Positions 62,958-64,000 of a stretch of 64,000 nucleotides of DNA are shown piece after piece; within the stretch, counting starts at the first letter, position 1; each line of letters begins with the position of its first letter. The translations under genes and the position numbers were made by a program. Origin of the DNA: Methanomicrobia archaeon (lineage in GTDB: Archaea; Methanobacteriota_B; Thermococci; Methanofastidiosales; NM3); assembly GCA_030603445.1 (NCBI GenBank), contig JAUVXU010000007.1:1-64000 (forward strand), written 5' to 3'. The notes beneath the pieces are model-generated. The model was not told the origin of the DNA. It saw only the letters and a list, made by a program, of their open reading frames with translations, and did no database searches.

Positions 62958-63440
62958 ATGATACTATCAGCAATGATAACGCCACATACTTACGTTTTGC
63001 TATCGGGATCTGCAAACGGAAAAACACCATTAAACGCTTTTGACCAAGCATTGATTGATTTAGATATTGCAGATTTTAATTATATCACTGTTTCGTCCAT
63101 TCTTCCTAAAGAATGTAGTAAAGGTGATATACAGGATATAAAAAAAATTGAATTAGGTTCATTTGTTTATTGTGTGATGTCGCGCATTTATAGTGAAAAA
63201 CCTAAAGATAGGATATCTTCTGCAATAGCATGTGTTCAGACAAAAGAAACTGTTGGATGTATTACTGAATATAGTGGGCACTGCTCCAAGAAAGAAGCTG
63301 AACGACAAGCTTTGAAAAGAGCAGAGATTATGGTGGAGCAAAGAAAGGATGCCACAATAAATAACATCGATATAACATCCTCTACACTTGTTGTGGAGCA
63401 ATGTGGATGTAGTGTTTCTCTTTGTCTACTTTTGTATTGA
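62958..63440 (+). CDS. Pyruvoyl-dependent arginine decarboxylase
   Basis: A 160-residue proenzyme cleaved into two chains; the Ser that becomes the pyruvoyl group lies in FNYITVSSILPKEC near 45. Further marks are GKTPLNAFDQAL near 22 and YSGHCSKKEAERQALKRAE near 110, as in the M. jannaschii enzyme. It makes agmatine from arginine. Two ATGs are possible, 62958 and 62973; TTAAAA at 62944 would place a leaderless start near 62973. Its divergence from the eif5a-speB unit is notable. Confidence 0.9.
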   Translation: MILSAMITPHTYVLLSGSANGKTPLNAFDQALIDLDIADFNYITVSSILPKECSKGDIQDIKKIELGSFVYCVMSRIYSEKPKDRISSAIACVQTKETVGCITEYSGHCSKKEAERQALKRAEIMVEQRKDATINNIDITSSTLVVEQCGCSVSLCLLLY

Positions 63441-63449
63441 GATGATATA

Positions 63450-64000
63450 ATGAATGATAGGATGCTTTGCTGGAAACTTTCAGAAATTATAAAATTGTCG
63501 CTTGAAAATACAATGCGATCAGGAAGGGCCCATGAGATTGTAGGTGAAGGTCAACTTGGAGGAACGACGCATTATCTTGATAAGGTGGCTGAAAATGCTG
63601 TAATCGACTATATAACTAAACATGAGCTTCCTGTAGAATTTGTAAGCGAAGAGATAGGCAGACTAAACTTCGGAAATGAGTATACAATATATTTGGACCC
63701 AATCGACGGGTCGAATAATGCGCTTTCTGGGCTTCCATTTTACTGTACATCTATTGCACTCTTTAGAAAAGAAAAACAGTATGGATTAGTACGAAATCTT
63801 GTATGGGATGAATGGTTTGAAGGAATAAGTTATTATGGTTCTCTTTTGAATGGAAAGCCATTAAAACAGCAGCTTCACTCTCAAATGATTTCTGTTTATA
63901 CAAAAAAAGGACGTTACATAGATGAATTACGTCAATCTTACAACAAGATGCGTTGCCTTGGGTCCGTGGCATTAGAACTATGTTATGTCGCAAAAGGAAG
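63450..64000 (+). CDS. Inositol-monophosphatase/FBPase-family protein, N-terminal part
   Basis: The frame stays open to the window end (183 codons). The metal-binding signature DPIDGSNN is at about 85, with VEFVSEEIGRLNF upstream, so this is a Mg-dependent sugar-phosphate phosphatase of the IMP/FBP superfamily. FCTSIALF and the later LGSVALELCYVA (SVALEL) match the family. It starts 9 bases after the arginine decarboxylase stop with GATGAT before ATG 63450. Archaeal members often hydrolyse both inositol phosphate and fructose-1,6-bisphosphate. Confidence 0.85.
   Translation, partial: MNDRMLCWKLSEIIKLSLENTMRSGRAHEIVGEGQLGGTTHYLDKVAENAVIDYITKHELPVEFVSEEIGRLNFGNEYTIYLDPIDGSNNALSGLPFYCTSIALFRKEKQYGLVRNLVWDEWFEGISYYGSLLNGKPLKQQLHSQMISVYTKKGRYIDELRQSYNKMRCLGSVALELCYVAKG

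Overview
The window comes from an AT-rich archaeal genome. Archaeal hallmarks are PCNA followed by a GINS subunit, transcription factor S, ribosomal proteins L44e and S27e, aIF2-alpha, Nop10, aIF5A, archaeosine tRNA-guanine transglycosylase, a Taw2-type wybutosine enzyme, pyruvoyl arginine decarboxylase and the RNase FAU-1. GGTG-type ribosome sites and TTTAAATA-like boxes agree. Bacterial-type gyrase B and exonuclease VII point to a euryarchaeote. The metabolic genes suggest a strict anaerobe built on heterodisulfide-reductase (Hdr) style electron transfer and formate. No methyl-CoM reductase or other lineage-defining gene is present, so methanogenesis is neither shown nor excluded.

Layout. 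0-5.9 kb: end of a beta-helix surface protein, an orphan gene, a decayed gene, a frameshifted type IIG-like restriction-modification gene, an RNase H-fold nuclease and a NYN protein. 5.9-13.6 kb: gyrB, a PaaK-like CoA ligase, endonuclease III, an ITPase, TPR proteins and a PHP protein. 13.8-21.5 kb: mobB-taw2-tgtA, then the replication/transcription/translation run tfs-OB-pcn-gins-L44e-S27e-aIF2a-nop10-PAC2. 21.5-27.7 kb: a 2-hydroxyacid dehydrogenase, a 31-residue repeat protein, a flavoredoxin, FAU-1 and several orphans. 27.9-35.2 kb: Hdr module 1. 35.2-43.8 kb: xseAB, a nuclease-like protein, tRNA-Leu, a GH16 protein, pheST, an asparagine-synthetase-like protein and acylphosphatase. 44.0-48.4 kb: an FAD oxidase / HdrD-like / ferredoxin / truncated AOR-like operon. 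48.5-57.0 kb: Hdr module 2 with a full formate dehydrogenase and a duplicated membrane protein. 57.0-58.2 kb: mobA and fdhD. 58.3-64.0 kb: HD and TPD nuclease-like proteins, a membrane protein, agmatinase, aIF5A, arginine decarboxylase and the start of an inositol-phosphatase/FBPase-family gene.

How the genes fit together. Both Hdr modules run hdrC-hdrB-hdrA-mvhD-fdhB-fdhA but have decayed in complementary ways. Module 2 keeps a catalytic FdhA (Cys ligand) and has a shortened FdhB lacking the F420/flavin region. Module 1 keeps the full FdhB, but its FdhA-like partner is short and lacks the metal-ligand Cys, and its HdrA is a double-length fusion. The simplest reading is one formate-fed and one F420-fed electron-bifurcating complex. 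mobA, mobB and fdhD would supply the bis-MGD cofactor. The AOR-like operon, with an AOR-family protein stripped of its cluster cysteines, is the most unusual metabolic unit in the window.
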